Shown: positions 10,463 to 20,965, counted from the first letter of the stretch. The stretch: 64,000 bases of DNA from Gloeopeniophorella convolvens (GCA_022496205.1 WTXD01000032.1:1-64000), one strand, 5' to 3'. Program-made: numbers and translations. Notes: generated by a model not told the origin, from the letters alone.

Positions 10463-10550
10463 CAGCTGGTAACGAATTGTTAGGCCCGTGTCCGCTTCCC
10501 GCGAGTACTATGCCCAATCAGGAAGTGAACATGACCAGGAAGTGAACATT
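10463..10550. repeat. Left arm of an imperfect inverted repeat (partner 11163-11345)
   Basis: Read on the minus strand this arm contains CACTTCCTGATTGGGCATAGTA and CCTAACAATTCGTTACCAGCTGTA. The plus strand at 11186-11342 carries closely similar words (CACTTCCCGATTGGTCATAGTA and CCTAACGATTCGTTACCAGCTGTA) separated by about 100 extra bases. The motif CCAGGAAGTGAACAT also repeats in tandem within this arm. Confidence 0.65.
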
Positions 10551-11162
10551 TTGGAAAGATTGACTCCGCACGCAACAATGGCTGCATAGCATTTGTCGAT
10601 ATTTTTATCCAGTGAATGCATAGATCCGTTCTATGTGCTTGCGAAGTTTTAAGCCAATTGAGCTGCTAGATGATGCTAGAGAAATCGGTACTTCTGGGAC
10701 ACTGATGTGGACAGCTGCCAATCCTCCAGGAACAAGGTAAGAAATCGCTTATACGCCATGAAACCTGATATTCACAATACACTTATACATATCTACTATA
10801 TCTCCAAGTTTTGTGTCATTCACATGGGTAGAACACCATCTGCGAAAGCTTTCCCTCCGGAGGAGCTCTAAGCGTGACAGAGGAGATTCAAGCTCCGCCG
10901 CCGGAGCGCGTGAACGACGCGTTGCGCGAATGTGCATCAGTGGGTTCCGGTCCACGATGAGATCGGATCTATGATCCCAGCAGGCGTGACAATCCGTGAC
11001 AAGCGCGCACTCCTTGCGGGCACTTTTCTCTCGACTTCGGCTTTGCTCTGGCACGCTCAGATCTCAACAAATAAATCTAGAACTTAATAGGTACATAGAA
11101 AACACATCAAGGAATACACATGCAAAGTTCCAAGAGATTTGATTGAGGAAAAACCCGAGATT
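10551..11162. other. Loop between the inverted-repeat arms, no supported gene
   Basis: A 101-codon minus-strand frame (10749-11054) has no domain-like features. I see no transposase. The interval could be a non-autonomous element body. Confidence 0.35.
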
Positions 11163-11345
11163 ACCAGGAAGTGAATATTTATGTCCACTTCCCGATTGGT
11201 CATAGTATAGCCGGGTCATGAACATAAGTGATCAGCTGACACTTGTTTGCGCATGACTTAACTTCGTGTTGCGCTCTTGTTGTGTCACCACCGCCTGTAC
11301 CCAGAGACGGTCGGCAGGAGCCTAACGATTCGTTACCAGCTGTAA
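11163..11345. repeat. Right arm of the inverted repeat, with an internal dispersed repeat
   Basis: It matches the left arm (10463-10550) in inverted orientation at both ends. Inside it, 11256-11310 is a separate dispersed repeat also found at 56668-56731, which accounts for much of the extra length. Confidence 0.6.
11256..11310 (+). repeat. Dispersed repeat, copy 1
   Basis: It shares ACTTAACTTCGTGTT, CGCTCTTGTT and CCAGAGACG, in the same order and spacing apart from a short gap, with 56668-56731. The family is unknown. Confidence 0.6.
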
Positions 11346-12152
11346 GCTTTCCACGCGGCTTACTACTTTGTTCTCGTCACAGTGGGTCCCCGAAAGAGCT
11401 CGAAAGTGGAGCTTACGGCACCGTGGGCGCCATCTGCAGCGGAGTCCGGAATTTAAATCGTACGAGGGACCAACAGGGACCAACCGTACATCAAGTTTAA
11501 ACGACCGTTTACAAAAGTACAATAGGCGCAGAAGCCCGAGGTCGCGTGGCGTCATGCGCTGCGTTCGCAGGAATCAGGCAGCTGCCTGCAAATCCTAAGC
11601 CTCGTCAGTATACGGGCAGTACGCCCTCAGGGATCGGTCAGCTGACCATTCGCTCCGCTCAGGGACTTTCGGCACGGGTCGCGCAGCTCGCCTGCGGCTG
11701 TGCTGGCCGTTGAGGGGCGTTGCATGCGTGGGACCCCTGTTCCCTGGCAGGGGAGGGGATAAAGGACGACCAGCAGGTCTCCTGAATCCCAGCTTTTCTC
11801 TCTCCCTGCCAGGTATGTCCTTTGTCGTTGCAGCTGCGACGATCTTCTCACTTTTCTCTCTCCCTGCCAGGGTCGCACGCGTTCGCGTTACCCCGGCCGG
11901 TGGTGGCCGGCGCTGGTTTGGCTATCCAAGCTCTCGCGCCGGCAAGGCGCCGCCGATTGGACGTCTTGATATCGTAAGTTTAAGTTTTCGCCGGTCACAG
12001 ATTCAAAAATTAGATCATCCAATCATCATCCCTCCCTGTTGATCCCATCACCACCACCTACCCCCGTAGGGGGTTAAATCCATGGTGGTCCCGCTCTGTG
12101 AAGGGCTAGGAACGAGACTACCGATCACCTTACATCAATGGCGCGGGTAGCT
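11346..12152. other. Intergenic region upstream of the P450 pair, with short repeats
   Basis: I see no gene. It holds a 21-bp direct repeat (separate entry) and, near 12060-12075, a small hairpin of ACCCCC-gta-GGGGGT flanked by CCACCA and TGGTGG. The sequence around 11700-11960 is GC-rich and looks like repeat or LTR material, but I could not find ends. Confidence 0.35.
11793..11871 (+). repeat. Two 21-bp direct repeats, CTTTTCTCTCTCCCTGCCAG plus G
   Basis: Identical copies lie at 11793-11813 and 11851-11871. Each ends in a pyrimidine tract plus CCAG, so they look like duplicated splice acceptors. A related CCCTGGCAGGGG lies at about 11742. Confidence 0.6.
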
Positions 12153-12160
12153 TATAAAAA
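12153..12160 (+). promoter_or_regulatory. TATA box of the first P450 gene
   Basis: TATAAAAA lies about 150 bases upstream of the P450 start codon at 12311, with no intervening gene. Confidence 0.5.
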
Positions 12161-12310
12161 GCAGCGGCAGCAAATGGAACGATTTGACAACCCATTGTAT
12201 CTTATTCCCTGCGGGAGACGGCGCACCCCTTTCCCTGGACAAAGTTCGCTTTCCCCAGATTGTGCTCAGTAAGTTGACTGCTCTGAGGCACTGCTTGCAA
12301 TTCTGTTGCC

Positions 12311-14480
12311 ATGCGCGAGCAGCATAGTGTCGCTAGCAGTGTTTCCGACAAATATGTCATCCTGAGCGCACTGTTGTGTATATTCGTCGTATCGCGAGTG
12401 GTCAAATTCTTGAACGGTCTTAAGGTACGCACTCCCATCTATGCTGAATTGTCCGCATTTTTTACAACTGGTACTTTGGACAGACCGTTGGGGATATCCC
12501 AGGGCCGCGAGTGCCATTCTCTCCCATGCTGCCTCCTGGTGCCCTTTTTCGTACGTCGTGGTGGAATCCGAGTAACGGCTTTGTCTGGGAGTGGCGTCTT
12601 TGGTGTGAGTCCACACTCGAGTACAAGTTCTGTTCGTGTCTAATTACTGATGATACTCGCAGTCTACAAGAAGTGGGGCTCGGATTTTGTATCCTTTGTT
12701 CCATTTATATTTGGCCCCCCAATAATTTTCACATCCTCCCTGGAGGTCGCTCGACAAATAGTGGCCGGTGGACCCCAATCTGTATGGATCAAGCCAAAAC
12801 TGGCCACGCTCGTGCTAGAGTAGGCTCACCTGTTTTGAATGCATCAGTCTTGTTCATGTATGTTGCCAGAGAATGGGGCAGAAACCTTGTTACTACCAAC
12901 AAGGAAGACTGGAGGCGCCACCGCCGCATCATGGGTCCCGCATTCAACAACTCAATGTATTCCCTTGTGTGGGCCGAGACCATGCGAGTATACCGAGACA
13001 TGGTGTCAGCTGAAGGTTGGACGAACAAAGACACGGTAATTCTCCAACCCGTGCAAGACTATACAGTCCGGGTGGCCCTGTTTGTCATCTCCGCGTGTGG
13101 CTTCGGTCTCCCATTCAGGTGGGAAGAGCCGCCTGTGAACGAAGATGGTAGCATGGGCTTTCAGGAAGCAATGCGGATATGGGTGGATACCGTACTTCTC
13201 CGGGTCATCGCTCCAAAATGGGTTTACAAGCTACCTTTGAAGGGGTGAGCACAGAACCCATATGATATCCTCATGGCTTACGAGTTATGTTCCTATAGGC
13301 TGCGCAAGATTGCCACCTCCACCCAGGTGCTGCAGGAGTATATGGGGAGGATGATTGCCGAGCGCAAAGCCGAGATCAACGGCGGAGAAGCTGTCAAAGG
13401 GAAAGAGCGGAGAGATGTATTCAGTCTGCTCGTCCGTGCTAACGAGGAAGAGGGAAAAGACGGCAAGCGCAAGCTGGAGGACAGTGAGCTGGTGAGCACC
13501 AGCCGTAAAATACGTAACATGTGTTGCTGAATCGGTACTCCAGTTCGGGAACGTTTTCGCAATGCTATTCGCAGGACACGGTTGGTGGATTCGTCTTGCC
13601 GTCGCGCTGACCACGGATTTACACCTCGCCCAGAAACCACCGCATTCACTCTCGCCGCGACTGTCGGCTTCCTTGGTATCTACCCTCAGATCCAAGAAGA
13701 TGTATATCAGCAGATCATCGAGGTAGTGGGCCATGACCGCGATCCTGTGAGCTTCGACCTTTTCCTACGTTTGGCATCCTGACAGCCTGCCGCAGACGTT
13801 TGAGGACTTCCCTCGTCTAGAGAAAGTGGCAAACGCCTTTTACGAAGCGCTGAGACTTTACCGTACGTCAACATCATTCACGTCTTGTCAATCAGATCTT
13901 GCGCTCACCCTGCTTGCGGAACAGCTGCCGCCCACTTCATGATTCGAGCGCCTAGTGAAGACACTATTCTCACTGTCCCCACCGGCGATGGAACAAGTAC
14001 AAGACCAGTTCCTATTCAAAAGGATCTCCATGTCATTGTGGATATGACGGGCATCCGTGAGTTATATCTACTAACGTCTTTTCGTCTTCATTGACACACG
14101 ATTATGCAGAGTACAATCCACGCTACTTCCCCAACCCTTACAAGTATGACCCCACCCGGTGGAGAGGCATCACAACTGAATCTGAGGACGTTACTGCGTT
14201 CAGCGTAGGTCCGTATCGAACTCGCAGTTGGTGCCTTAGCGTCTGGACTGACGGCAGAGAAGGTCCCCGTACCTGCATCGGGCGCAAATTTGCAGCAGTC
14301 GAGGCGGTCTGCTTCCTTACGTTCCTGTTGAAGGACTGGGCAGTCGAACCAATCATGAACCCAGGCGAGACTGGGGAGCAATGGCGAGAGCGTGTCATGC
14401 ATGCACAAACCAAGATGACATTGTGCGTGGACCCAGTCCCAGTGCGCCTACTGAGGAGGCGGCCAGCAACGTCGACATGA
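12311..14480 (+). CDS. Cytochrome P450 monooxygenase, copy 1
   Basis: Eleven exons close in phase to 541 residues: 12311-12424, 12484-12604, 12663-12819, 12870-13244, 13299-13491, 13544-13580, 13634-13746, 13796-13862, 13925-14056, 14110-14208, 14263-14480. The N-terminus (residues about 15-31) is an ER membrane anchor, followed by a proline hinge (GDIPGPRVPF). The I-helix has AGHETT (330-335, spanning an intron), the K-helix has EALR (387-390), and the haem loop is FSVGPRTCIG with the axial cysteine at about 474, also split by an intron. It would oxygenate a small hydrophobic substrate using CPR-supplied electrons. The substrate and CYP family number cannot be told from sequence here. The tandem partner starts 370 bases downstream and shares exon lengths, showing duplication. 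Confidence 0.92.
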
Positions 14481-14850
14481 GGTTTCGTCGTCGTTTGGCA
14501 GAGCAACGAACTATATATCTCGCTAGCACGCGTCTGATATTCATAAAGTTACATATGGCAATTGCAAGGGTGTTGGCTCTATACATTGATGGAAGACCTG
14601 GATCGCGCCTCGGCCGCTTGCACGGAACTGGCACGTGTCCAGGTCACGGTTTATGCGTTCGCGACGCGGGTTCGATACCGACAGGTTTCTCAGGCTGTCA
14701 CTCGCGATATCATTGTGGTCATGGGACCCTGTCAACTTTCAATGTGTCGTGGTTCTATTTGTCAAGGGGACGGGCAACTTGTCGACTCTCAGTGAGTCGT
14801 TACGGTTATAGAATCCTTCTACCGTACCACTTTCAATTATCCCACTGCTG
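14481..14850. other. Spacer between the two P450 genes, promoter of the second
   Basis: There is no gene. CTATATATCT at 14511-14520 is a possible TATA element, although it is about 330 bases from the next start codon. The downstream half contains two GTGTCGTGG/GAGTCGTTA-like words without clear meaning. Confidence 0.35.
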
Positions 14851-16982
14851 ATGATGGGAGGGCAAACTGAGGGTTTGGATTTGGGCCTCGTCTTCAGCGC
14901 TGTAGCACTCGTCCTGGTCCTCTCCCGGATTATCAAGGTGTACAATGACCGAAAGGTACAAGATCTTTATACGTTTCGCATCTTGTCTCTGATAATCCCC
15001 TTCAAGCTCCTAGGGCACATACCAGGTCCTCTTTATCCTTTCGGGCCCTTCTCTTTCCCGGGGGCAGTATTCCCGAACAGCTGGTGGAACCCGGGGTTAT
15101 TTTGGGTGTGGAAAGAGCGTCTGACTTGTGCGTTTTCTTTCTCTTGCACAAGGTATTGAAGAATAACCCTTGAACAGTCTACCAGAGATGGCGCTCCGAA
15201 GTCGTGTCGTTCGTTCCATTTCTCGCGGGCACGCCCATGCTCGTCACGTCGTCCATCGATGTAGCAAGACAGGTCGTTTCAGGTGGTGCTCAGTCCCCAT
15301 GGATCAAACCGGAAAGTGCTAGCGGTGCAATTCTGTGAGTAACACCTTATGGCGTTTTGAGATGTCCCTGCTGAACCTGGTGCCTAGATTGTGGGGAATG
15401 AATTTGATCGCCTCGGAGAAAGATACTTGGCGGCGCCACCGACGAATCATGGGCCCCGCGTTCAATTCAACAACGTATGCCTTTGTCTGGGCCGAGACTC
15501 GCCGCATCTATCGTGACATGGTGGTCACAGAAGGGTGGGAGAGCAAGACTGTTGTTGATATCAAGTCCGTTCAGGACTACACTTTCCGCGTTGCTCTGTT
15601 TGTTATCTCTGCATGCGGTTTCGGCGTCACCTTCCACTGGGACGAGCCCCCGGTAGGGGAAGACGGTGCCATGGGCGTACAGAAGGCACTCCGAATCTTT
15701 GCAGAAACACCAGGGCTGCAGGCCTTCGCCCCTGAATGGGTCTTCAAGCTTCCCGTCCGACGGTATGCCACATGGTTGTTCGAACTCTCCGACACCACTG
15801 ACACGGCCCTTTAGGTTCCGTGAGATAGGCACATCGAAGAAGGTTCTGACAGAATACCTGGCGAAGCAGATCTCTGAGCGGAAGGCGGAGTTAGCTGGTG
15901 TAGACGGTTTGAATAACCGCACGGATGTGTTTAGTCTCCTTGTCAAAGCGAGCGAAGACGATGGCAAGCTTAAGATGGATGATACCGAGCTGGTGCGTCG
16001 AAATGCGCTGTCTGCTGGTGGATATCGTGGTAACAGAATGTTAGTAGGTTGGTAACGTCTTTGGTATTCTGTTTGCTGGTCACGGTAGGCTGCTGCACCC
16101 TCGCTCATGCGGGCACATTGATGGAATGACTGACAGAAACTACTGCACACACGCTCGCGGCCACACTCGGCTTTCTGGGTATCCACCCAGAGATTCAGAA
16201 AGAGGTCTATGAGCAGATCGTTGACATTGTCGGTCTAGAGCGCGATCCGGTGAGCCTACTGTTCGAGCGCATAATGCGGCCTTATTCATCTATCGTGCAG
16301 GCCTTTGATGACTTCGTCAAGCTTGAGAAGGTGGCAAATGTGTTCTATGAAGCTCTTCGCCTTTTCCGTATGCACTTCTAGTCCAGCCTGCGGGTTGTCA
16401 CTGATATTCTTATGACCCCCTAGCTGCTGGATACTTGATGATTAGGGAGGCTATCGAAGACACCACCCTGACAATCCTAGATGAGTCCCAGGCCTCTGGA
16501 ACACGCACAGTTCCTGTCCAGAAGGGCTTCACCGTCGCTGTGGATATGACTGGCGTGCGTGAGTAGACTCTTGGCATTTATGTTATGAACTTCCCCATCC
16601 TCTAATACACTTTCACCAGAGTATAACCCTCGATACTTCCCCGAACCGTACAAGTTTGACCCCAATCGATGGCGCGGTGTAACAACTGAGGCTGAAGATG
16701 TAACCGCCTTCAGCGTAGGTACGCGAACATCCTATCAGCAATTCGTGGAATCTTTCTCATGCTAGAGCAGGACCGCGCACGTGTTTAGGGCGCAAATTCG
16801 CTGCAGTTGAAGCGGTCTGCTTCCTCACCCTGTTCCTCCGGGACTGGAAGGTAGAGCCTGCTTTGAATCCTGAGGAAACTGGCGAGCAGTGGCGCGAGCG
16901 CATCATGCAGGCTGAGGTCTTATTAACCCTTGGTGTAAAGCCCGTCCCGGTGCGGCTGACGAGGCTGACGGGATCGGGTTGA
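14851..16982 (+). CDS. Cytochrome P450 monooxygenase, copy 2
   Basis: Eleven exons close to 532 residues: 14851-14955, 15007-15127, 15178-15334, 15388-15762, 15815-15992, 16048-16084, 16137-16249, 16301-16367, 16424-16558, 16620-16718, 16771-16982. Exons 2, 3, 4, 6, 7, 8 and 10 have exactly the same lengths as in copy 1. Motifs: membrane anchor (about 11-27), HIPGP hinge, AGHETT I-helix (322-327), EALR (379-382), and the haem loop FSVGPRTCLG with cysteine about 467. Conserved blocks such as WRRHRRIMGPAFN are shared with copy 1, while the proximal substrate-recognition regions differ, so substrate range may have shifted. ATG 14854 is an equally possible start. All motifs are intact, so it is probably functional. 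Confidence 0.92.
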
Positions 16983-17219
16983 ATTGGGGATGACTTCATA
17001 TAAAGCTCCGTAAACTGGATTACGTATCTTCTGAGAATCGGGCCTATGGGAACATATCTGGCAGTGACAGACTCTTTGTTGTACATCGGGTCTCATGATG
17101 GGACTACACAGGTATTATCTTTCCTATAGGGTATGTAAAAATGGGAGAGCGCGTTGTCGATCTCAGAACCCTTGGACCTCGCGCGATTGCGTCATCTGTG
17201 GCTGATTCTGCCCGTATGC

Positions 17220-18055
17220 TCATTGCTCCTGCAAACGGCACTCCTGGCTGTCCGTTCGCTGCAACGGCGGGACAACAGCAGCAGACCGCGATGGGCCTGG
17301 CTGTGCGTCGTGAGCAGCTGGCTGGACCTTCTGCTGAAAGTCCTGCTGTCCGCCCAGAGGCGTATGCCGGTCGTGATGCGGTTCGGTTCCCATCCCCGTA
17401 GCGGTGGTTGCTGGCTGCCCCGCAGCGGCGCTGGCCACACCAGAAGCGTCTGTCGGGGCGTCTTGTCCGCCGTCGTGCCACAATGGGTAGGTCCCTGGCG
17501 GCTGCTGCCCTGCAAGCATAGGCTCCATGTTGTCACCCGTCGCTGGTGCGTCCTTCGTAGAAGGATAGTCGCGCGGTGGCAATGGGGGTGCGGGCTGCTT
17601 CCCATGTGCATGAACAGCCTGAGAGGCCCCGGCACCGGGTGCTGCACCGCCAGCGGTGCCCGGAGCAGCAAATCGTTCAGTGCCCGTTCCTGCTGTGGTC
17701 TTCTGGGAGGCAGGATCGACGCCGGTGTTTCCTGCAAGACCAGTGCCCGGTGCCAGCGCCGCTGCGCGAGAGACGTTGTGGTCGGTGCCAGACTTCGTGC
17801 CCGTGCGAGCGCTTAGACCGTCCGTTCCGCGGGTTGGATCTGCGGCGGAGCCGGGGATGGGCGTGCCATGGATCTTGCTGAAGCCACGCTCGACCTCCGC
17901 TTTGCCTTCTCCAGCGATGACCTTGCCGCTTCCATGGCCACACTCTGCCATGTCTATTGCGTAGCCGCGTATCACGTCGCCCGCTCCTATATGCAATGTC
18001 AATCTTCGTTCATTCGTCATCTAGCGACGAGCATACCATGGACGACGTTCCCCAT
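17220..18055 (-). CDS. Gly/Gln/Pro-rich orphan protein, paralogue A of a three-gene array
   Basis: Exon 1 is 18037-18055 (ATG 18055) and exon 2 is 17220-17986. The 50-base intron joins after one base of a glycine codon, giving 261 residues. The N-terminal 45 residues carry the family signature MxxVxHGxGDxxRG ... HGSGKxIxxxGxAExExG ... HG. The remaining 210 residues are low-complexity (Gly, Ala, Thr, Pro, Gln) with GGQQDFQQK near the C-terminus. There is no signal peptide or membrane segment. Paralogues B (18687-18903) and C (19493-20174) lie on the same strand with the intron at the same place. I recognise no named domain; the short glycine-rich, charged head is reminiscent of stress-type hydrophilic proteins, which is inference only. 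Its 3' end faces the P450 gene 237 bases away. Confidence 0.62.
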
Positions 18056-18686
18056 ACCGCTGCGAGACAGGCGGCGCCGGTCAGCGTCGGGGCAAGACGT
18101 TAGTGAGCACCGACAAACTCGTACCTCAACTTCTCCCCCATGCTCGTGCCTGCTGATCCCGTTGTGCCAGTGTAAGGCTCGGGTGTGTGTTTGATATTAG
18201 CCGTATCTTTGTCATTCGAGTTGTAGGTGGTTGACATTCTGCGCCAAGTTAGACGGAGTTGGTGATGTGGATATGGTGGCTGGTGCTATGGCACAAGTCG
18301 TGAACGAAGTGCGCTTTATACCATGGTTTGCTGAGTGTCATAGTGGAGTTCCTCAGCCCAGTCGGACGTGGGGTTGCGCTAGGCTCGCAGTCGAGGTATG
18401 ACGTCATCAATTCAGGCTATGTGTGCACGTCATATCGGTTGGTCAGAAAGCATTCCGGCAGATCCCGACCGGAGCAGGAGCTTTGGGCTTTGGCGCCGGA
18501 GGCCACTGGGCTGACCTGCTTGTCTTTGGTCACTCTGTCCACCACTGCGCGCCACTTCTCATCGACACTAACATGGCCAGACACGCGAAAGGGGTTCTGA
18601 TTAGAAGAGAAGATATGGTCACAATGCTGTGGTATGTGTTCTATGGTACAACTCAGAAACAGAGGGAAACGATAAGAACTAAACAA
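18056..18686. other. Spacer between paralogues A and B
   Basis: I see no gene. The low-complexity tail that paralogues A and C carry is absent downstream of paralogue B here. Confidence 0.4.
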
Positions 18687-18903
18687 TCAGCGGTGGACGC
18701 TGCCTTCAAGCTGCCTCACTCCTTCCTTGAGTTGAGCCCTGCCGTCCGATTCGATCGTCTTTCCGGACCCATGGCCAAAGTCGGCGATGTCTATCGCGAG
18801 GCCACGAATGGAGTCTCCGATCCCTACATGTGTAATCGCGTGAGCGGGTCGAGGACTGATCCTCACGATGGGAGATCCTACCATGGATGACATTCAACGC
18901 GCC
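18687..18903 (-). pseudogene. Paralogue B of the array: head domain only, start codon apparently lost
   Basis: Exon 2 is 18687-18823 and the upstream exon ends at 18882, with a 58-base intron in the same position and phase as paralogue A. The head signature is well kept (NVIHG, GIGDSIRG, HGSGKTIESDG, LEG). The protein then stops at once instead of continuing into a long tail. In the place of paralogue A's ATG the sequence reads GCG-TTG, and I find no in-frame ATG upstream before a stop. It is either a shrinking pseudogene or uses an upstream exon that I cannot see. Confidence 0.5.
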
Positions 18904-19492
18904 GCTGTGAATTGTCAATGAGCATAGTTCGCTGCAGAGTCACGAGCATAGCTTACTAAACACCCTGTCCAACCTTGTCTCCGATGCTGCTCTCGGTCTG
19001 AACAGGTTCAGAGTGCACCGTGAAGCTCTTCACGGTGTTGGTCTCGTCTTGGTTTGATGACATTCCGTAACAGATGGAGATGATAAGTTGGGTGGGCTTC
19101 CTGAGTTTAGGGGGCAAGACTGGCTCTGAAGCCGCCCTATATAAGCGCGATCCGGATAGATCCTTCGGAGGGCGGGGTGGGTTTCATCCACTGTAACAGA
19201 TTGGAACCCGGCCTCGTCCGGTCGGCGATTTACTTGATGTCATTCATCACCTCTAAGGCGGCACTCCGTCCGTTTCATGCCTGTTGCGGGCTTGTATGCA
19301 GGTCTCTGTGATAATCAAGAGTAATGCACGTATTAAAACACGGCGTTTGGTCATTCAACAAGTTATGATACACCCTCACTCAGGTAACATACATGCAAGA
19401 CTGCTGCGCCATTCTAGTCCCCCAGACGGGCGCACGGTATCGACTTGCTTCACCCGGGCTCTAGAACGTTCCCCCGTTTTCACGCCGAACCC
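18904..19492. other. Intergenic region between paralogues B and C
   Basis: It contains a near-perfect palindrome (19016-19037) and a TATA-like CTATATAAGC at about 19137-19146, readable on both strands, about 230 bases upstream of paralogue B. No gene is seen. Confidence 0.35.
19016..19037. repeat. Palindrome CACCGTGAAG-CT-CTTCACGGTG
   Basis: Ten-base arms match perfectly around a two-base centre. It lies about 110 bases upstream of paralogue B and could be a binding site for a dimeric regulator. Confidence 0.6.
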
Positions 19493-20174
19493 TCAAACCT
19501 GGGCAGGTTGCTGCGAAGCAAATGCCCCTAGGTGAGGCTGGGCCGACTGCTGGAATCCCTGTTGACCCGATGTTCCCTCAGGATGGCGGCCTTGTTCAGG
19601 GATGCTCTGCTCTGGGCCTTGCTTGTGTTGGCGATGGTGATGTTCAGCTCCCGCAGCGGCACCTGCTGCAGCGCCCGCTGCGGCAGGACGGTTAGTCACC
19701 GGGTTTCCACTAGATCCTTGCTGGTGGCCGGGTAAACCTGCGCCCTCAGGACCCGGGAGGTGATGTGCTGCAGCTCCTGTACCGGCGGCATCTGTGCCGG
19801 CAAGAGAGCCGGTCCCGGATGCAACGCTACTAGTACCTGCCCCAGCAGCGGTAGAACCAGCGGAGCTGACACCTACAGTATATGCGTGGCCACAGAAATG
19901 TGTAAGGGTGTGTACTGGTGTCAATAGCGAAGTAGATTCACCTTGGGCCCCAGAAGTAGCGGTTGTAGTGGCTCCAGCACCGATCGGTTTGCCTTCGAGC
20001 TTGCTCATTCCGCGCTCCACCTCTGCTGTCCCTCTGCTGGCAATCTCGGCGTTGCCACCCCTCCTCTTGCCGCCTTCGGCAGTCTCTAGGATATTCCCTC
20101 GGACAGACTCTCCAATTCCTGGCAAGCACGACTATCAGAACGGCACCAGTAATTCGGATGCATTCATACATACC
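19493..20174 (-). CDS. Paralogue C of the Gly/Gln-rich array (start not resolved)
   Basis: The main exon, 19493-20118, has the head signature (GIGESVRGN, GTAEVERGMSKLEGKPIG) and a long tail rich in Gly, Ala, Gln and His, with GQQGFQQSAQP near the end matching paralogue A's tail. The preceding exon ends at 20174 (CATG|GTATGT) with a 55-base intron in the same phase as A and B. Going upstream in that frame I reach no ATG, although a splice acceptor-like TTCAG lies just before, so the start is probably in a further exon above 20200. It is about 215 residues long without the first exon. Function is unknown. Confidence 0.5.
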
Positions 20175-20548
20175 ATGCAGGACGTCAGCAACTCCCCTGA
20201 AGGAGAATGATGGCGAGCTTCATAAGATAATCCGATAAGTGAACGGCGAAACGACGCACCCAATTGTTTGTCCAACCCTCGAACCAGTGCTTGCGGCACC
20301 GGTAGGCGCGTTTTGCTCGTTCCGGACGCTGGTCATGGCTTTGCTTACGTCTTAAGGAGAATTGATGTGGGTGAATTGGTGGACGGGAGCTCGTGCACGA
20401 GGGCCATTTAAGTATGATGTGGGTTCAATCGGCCCCCGATATGGGGAGTGAACAAAGTTGCACCACATGTGGCGGATGATGCAACGGAGCTGAACGCGAT
20501 GTCACTTGGTGCAATGACACTGCGTGCATAGCAGACTTATTCTCCCTT
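20175..20548. other. Upstream region of paralogue C
   Basis: No gene is seen. The missing first exon and promoter of paralogue C should lie here. Confidence 0.3.
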
Positions 20549-20965
20549 GGGAAGGCTTAAAAAACCTAAATATTTGTTTAACTTATTGTTGACTATTTGA
20601 GCTTGAGAAACGAGTATTAGTAAAGTTGATATTCTCTACAAGCTTCCCGATAAGGGGTAAAGTCTGTACCTGAAGTTAAAGTTTTCCCTCGGATTCCCGC
20701 GCCATAGACATCTGGTAGGAAATTATCCAGGAATTTGGTAAGAATGCTCATTCTGGGTGGCAAAACACGAGGAATACAAATGATTGTTTGACTTTATTTC
20801 CAACTATGCTTACATGGGGAAGTCATGAGAGAAGGTAAACTTTATTAAGAAACTTCTTTCCCTTAAAGAATGCTTAGAGGGTCATTAACCTTCTGATAGT
20901 CACTTTTCTGGACAAAAAAAGGCAGAAATAAGTTAAACATATTTTTCACTTATTCAAGCCTTCTT
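20549..20965. mobile_element. MITE-like AT-rich element with about 38-bp terminal inverted repeats
   Basis: The left end reads GAAGGCTTAAAAAACC then AAATATTTGTTTAACTTATT. The right end, on the other strand, reads GAAGGCTTGAATAAG then AAATATGTTTAACTTATT. The interior (about 340 bases) is strikingly AT-rich against the GC-rich surroundings and has no coding frame. Short length, inverted ends and no transposase fit a miniature inverted-repeat transposable element. I could not identify a convincing target duplication, so the outer limits are good to a few bases only. Confidence 0.62.

Noticed and set aside
14641..14690. tRNA-like T-loop GGGTTCGATACC
   Set aside because: No matching A-box, acceptor stem or anticodon arm could be folded around it.
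17192..17816. Plus-strand frames antisense to paralogue A
   Set aside because: Low-complexity DNA leaves both strands open. The family signature and intron are on the minus strand only.
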